Part shown: positions 62,836 through 64,000 of the stretch, piece by piece
Layout: every line of letters begins with the position of its first letter
Position numbering within the stretch: the first letter of the stretch is position 1
From: Alphaproteobacteria bacterium
GTDB lineage: Bacteria > Pseudomonadota > Alphaproteobacteria > GCA-2731375
Direction: 5' to 3'
DNA: 64,000 nt
NCBI GenBank assembly: GCA_021776235.1
Contig: JAJFGG010000019.1
Location: 1 to 64,000, forward strand
Position numbers and translations under genes: made by a program
Notes under the pieces: model-generated
What the model saw: the letters and a program-made list of their open reading frames with translations, nothing else
Told to the model about the DNA's origin: nothing
Databases searched by the model: none

Positions 62836-63972
62836 GTGGACGGAAATTCACCCCTGGAACGCTACCGGGCCCTGCGCCGGCAGGGCGAACTGGATGCGGA
62901 CCCGGCCCAGGAACTGGCCGCGGAAAAGCTGCAGATGCTGCATCACCGCCTGGCCCAGTACGATCCCCAACAGGGCCAGGGCTGGCGGCAGTTCCTGTTT
63001 GGCGGCTCGCGCAGGGAGCCGGCCCCCGAGGGGTTGTACATCTATGGCGACGTGGGCCGGGGCAAATCCATGCTGATGGATCTGTTCTTCGATGGCGCGC
63101 CCATTGCCCGCAAGCGGCGGGTGCATTTCCACGAATTCATGGGCGAAGTGCACGGCCGGATCAATAAATTCCGCAAGACGCCGGCTGATGAAAGAGACGG
63201 CGATGACCCCCTGCCGGCCATTGCCGCCGATATCGCCGAGGCCACCTGGTTGCTGTGCTTCGACGAGTTTGAGGTCCGGGACATCGCCGATGCCATGATA
63301 CTGGGCCGTCTGTTCGGCCAGATGTTCGAACTGGGCGTGGTGGTGATCGCAACCTCGAACCGGGCGCCGGACGAATTATACAAGAACGGCTTGAACCGGC
63401 AGCTCTTCCTGCCCTTCATCGAAACCTTGAAGCAACGCCTGGATGTTCTTTGCCTGGAAGGACCGCTGGATCACAGGCTGGCGCGGATGAAGGGCATGCC
63501 GGTCTATCACACGCCCCTGGACGGGGCGGCCGCGGCGAATTTGGATGCGGCCTTTCTACGCCTGACCGATCAGGCCGTGGGCGAAGGGGCGGAAATCCAG
63601 GTCAATGGCCGCGTACTGGCAGTGCCGCAACAGGCCAAGGGCGTGGCCCGGTTCCACTTCTCTGAATTGTGCGAAGCCGCCCTCGGCGCCCACGATTATC
63701 TGGCCCTGACACGGCATTATCACACCATAGTATTGGCGGGTATTCCCGTACTGGGGCCGGAAAAGCGCAACGAAGCCCGGCGCTTCGTGATCCTGATCGA
63801 TGTGCTTTACGACAATGGCATCAAACTGATCGCCAGCGGCGAAACCACCGTGGACCGGATTTATCCCGCCGGCGACGGCGGTTTTGAATTTCAGCGCACG
63901 GTATCGCGGCTTGTCGAAATGCAATCCGCGGCCTACTTCGACGCCCCCCACCGCGCCCGGCGCCAGGATTGA
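62836..63972 (+). CDS. zapE: Cell division ATPase ZapE (AFG1 family)
   Basis: A 378-residue AFG1/ZapE ATPase. YIYGDVGRGKSMLMDLFF is the Walker A region, LLCFDEFEVRDIADAMIL Walker B, and VIATSNRAPDELYKNGLNR sensor 1 with the arginine-rich end. HFHEFMGEVH is a family-specific block. ZapE acts at the Z-ring in late division and under low oxygen in E. coli; the mitochondrial homologue AFG1 helps quality control. The start is GTG at 62836; GCGGA just upstream is a weak ribosome site. The last 28 bases of the window after the stop hold nothing recognisable. Confidence 0.93.
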   Translation: MDGNSPLERYRALRRQGELDADPAQELAAEKLQMLHHRLAQYDPQQGQGWRQFLFGGSRREPAPEGLYIYGDVGRGKSMLMDLFFDGAPIARKRRVHFHEFMGEVHGRINKFRKTPADERDGDDPLPAIAADIAEATWLLCFDEFEVRDIADAMILGRLFGQMFELGVVVIATSNRAPDELYKNGLNRQLFLPFIETLKQRLDVLCLEGPLDHRLARMKGMPVYHTPLDGAAAANLDAAFLRLTDQAVGEGAEIQVNGRVLAVPQQAKGVARFHFSELCEAALGAHDYLALTRHYHTIVLAGIPVLGPEKRNEARRFVILIDVLYDNGIKLIASGETTVDRIYPAGDGGFEFQRTVSRLVEMQSAAYFDAPHRARRQD

Positions 63973-64000
63973 CCGGCGCGGGCCGAGCCAGACAGAGATC

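Overview
The window is GC-rich chromosomal DNA from a proteobacterium, most likely an alphaproteobacterium of Rhodospirillales type. The inference rests on the fused long-form indolepyruvate:ferredoxin oxidoreductase, many CoA-transferase, crotonase and AMP-ligase genes, a tripartite tricarboxylate transporter (TTT) and a Thauera/Rhodopseudomonas-type class I benzoyl-CoA reductase. No rRNA, tRNA, CRISPR array, phage or intact transposase gene was seen. It is dense accessory catabolic DNA with short, mixed-strand operons.

Layout. 1-12 kb: P-loop protein, LigE-like GST, amidohydrolase, two paralogous small lipoproteins, an SDR lacking its catalytic Ser and Tyr, a membrane-anchored pentapeptide-repeat protein, amidase plus indolepyruvate oxidoreductase, and an Hpt protein. 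12-23 kb: CoA-transferase, Baeyer-Villiger-type monooxygenase, copper amine oxidase, M81 peptidase, FAD oxidoreductase, a maspardin-like hydrolase split by a small palindromic element, and a divergent lipoprotein/secreted-protein pair. 23-32.4 kb: the metabolic centrepiece, bcrC-bcrB-bcrA-bcrD-ferredoxin on the minus strand, divergent from korA-korB-ferritin-like-GNAT-Rrf2 on the plus strand. 32-36.9 kb: crotonases, quinone oxidoreductase, ASCH, cupin and SEC-C genes. 36.9-42 kb: reductase, a MarR/nitroreductase operon with a double palindromic operator, and an HlyD/MFS exporter. 42-48 kb: aminotransferase, GMC oxidoreductase, EthD protein and an orphan histidine kinase. 48-55 kb: an uncharacterised uptake and catabolic cluster (TIM-barrel isomerase, PHP-type protein, enolase-superfamily enzyme, TctC-TctB-TctA). 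55-64 kb: two acyl-CoA synthetases, ilvD, mmsA and zapE.

How the genes work together. KorAB should oxidise 2-oxoglutarate and reduce the two-cluster ferredoxin, which feeds the ATP-driven BcrCBAD that dearomatises benzoyl-CoA. The Rrf2 regulator resembles BadM, a repressor of benzoyl-CoA reductase genes. The 237-bp divergent intergenic region carries nested dyads lying on both predicted promoters, so one operator could control electron supply and reductase together. The ferritin-like gene translationally coupled to korB may protect this oxygen-sensitive chemistry.

The least expected structure is a family of ~265-bp non-coding elements (1-75 partial, 12051-12316, 20473-20737, 22913-23020 truncated). 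Each full copy has the plan 34-bp terminal inverted repeat, ~95-nt hairpin, 7-nt linker, 95-nt hairpin, 34-bp repeat, flanked by CTAG. The two full copies differ in stem and terminal sequence yet keep the same pairing architecture. One copy splits the hydrolase exactly at its nucleophile elbow, and two sit on TAG stop codons without changing the protein.
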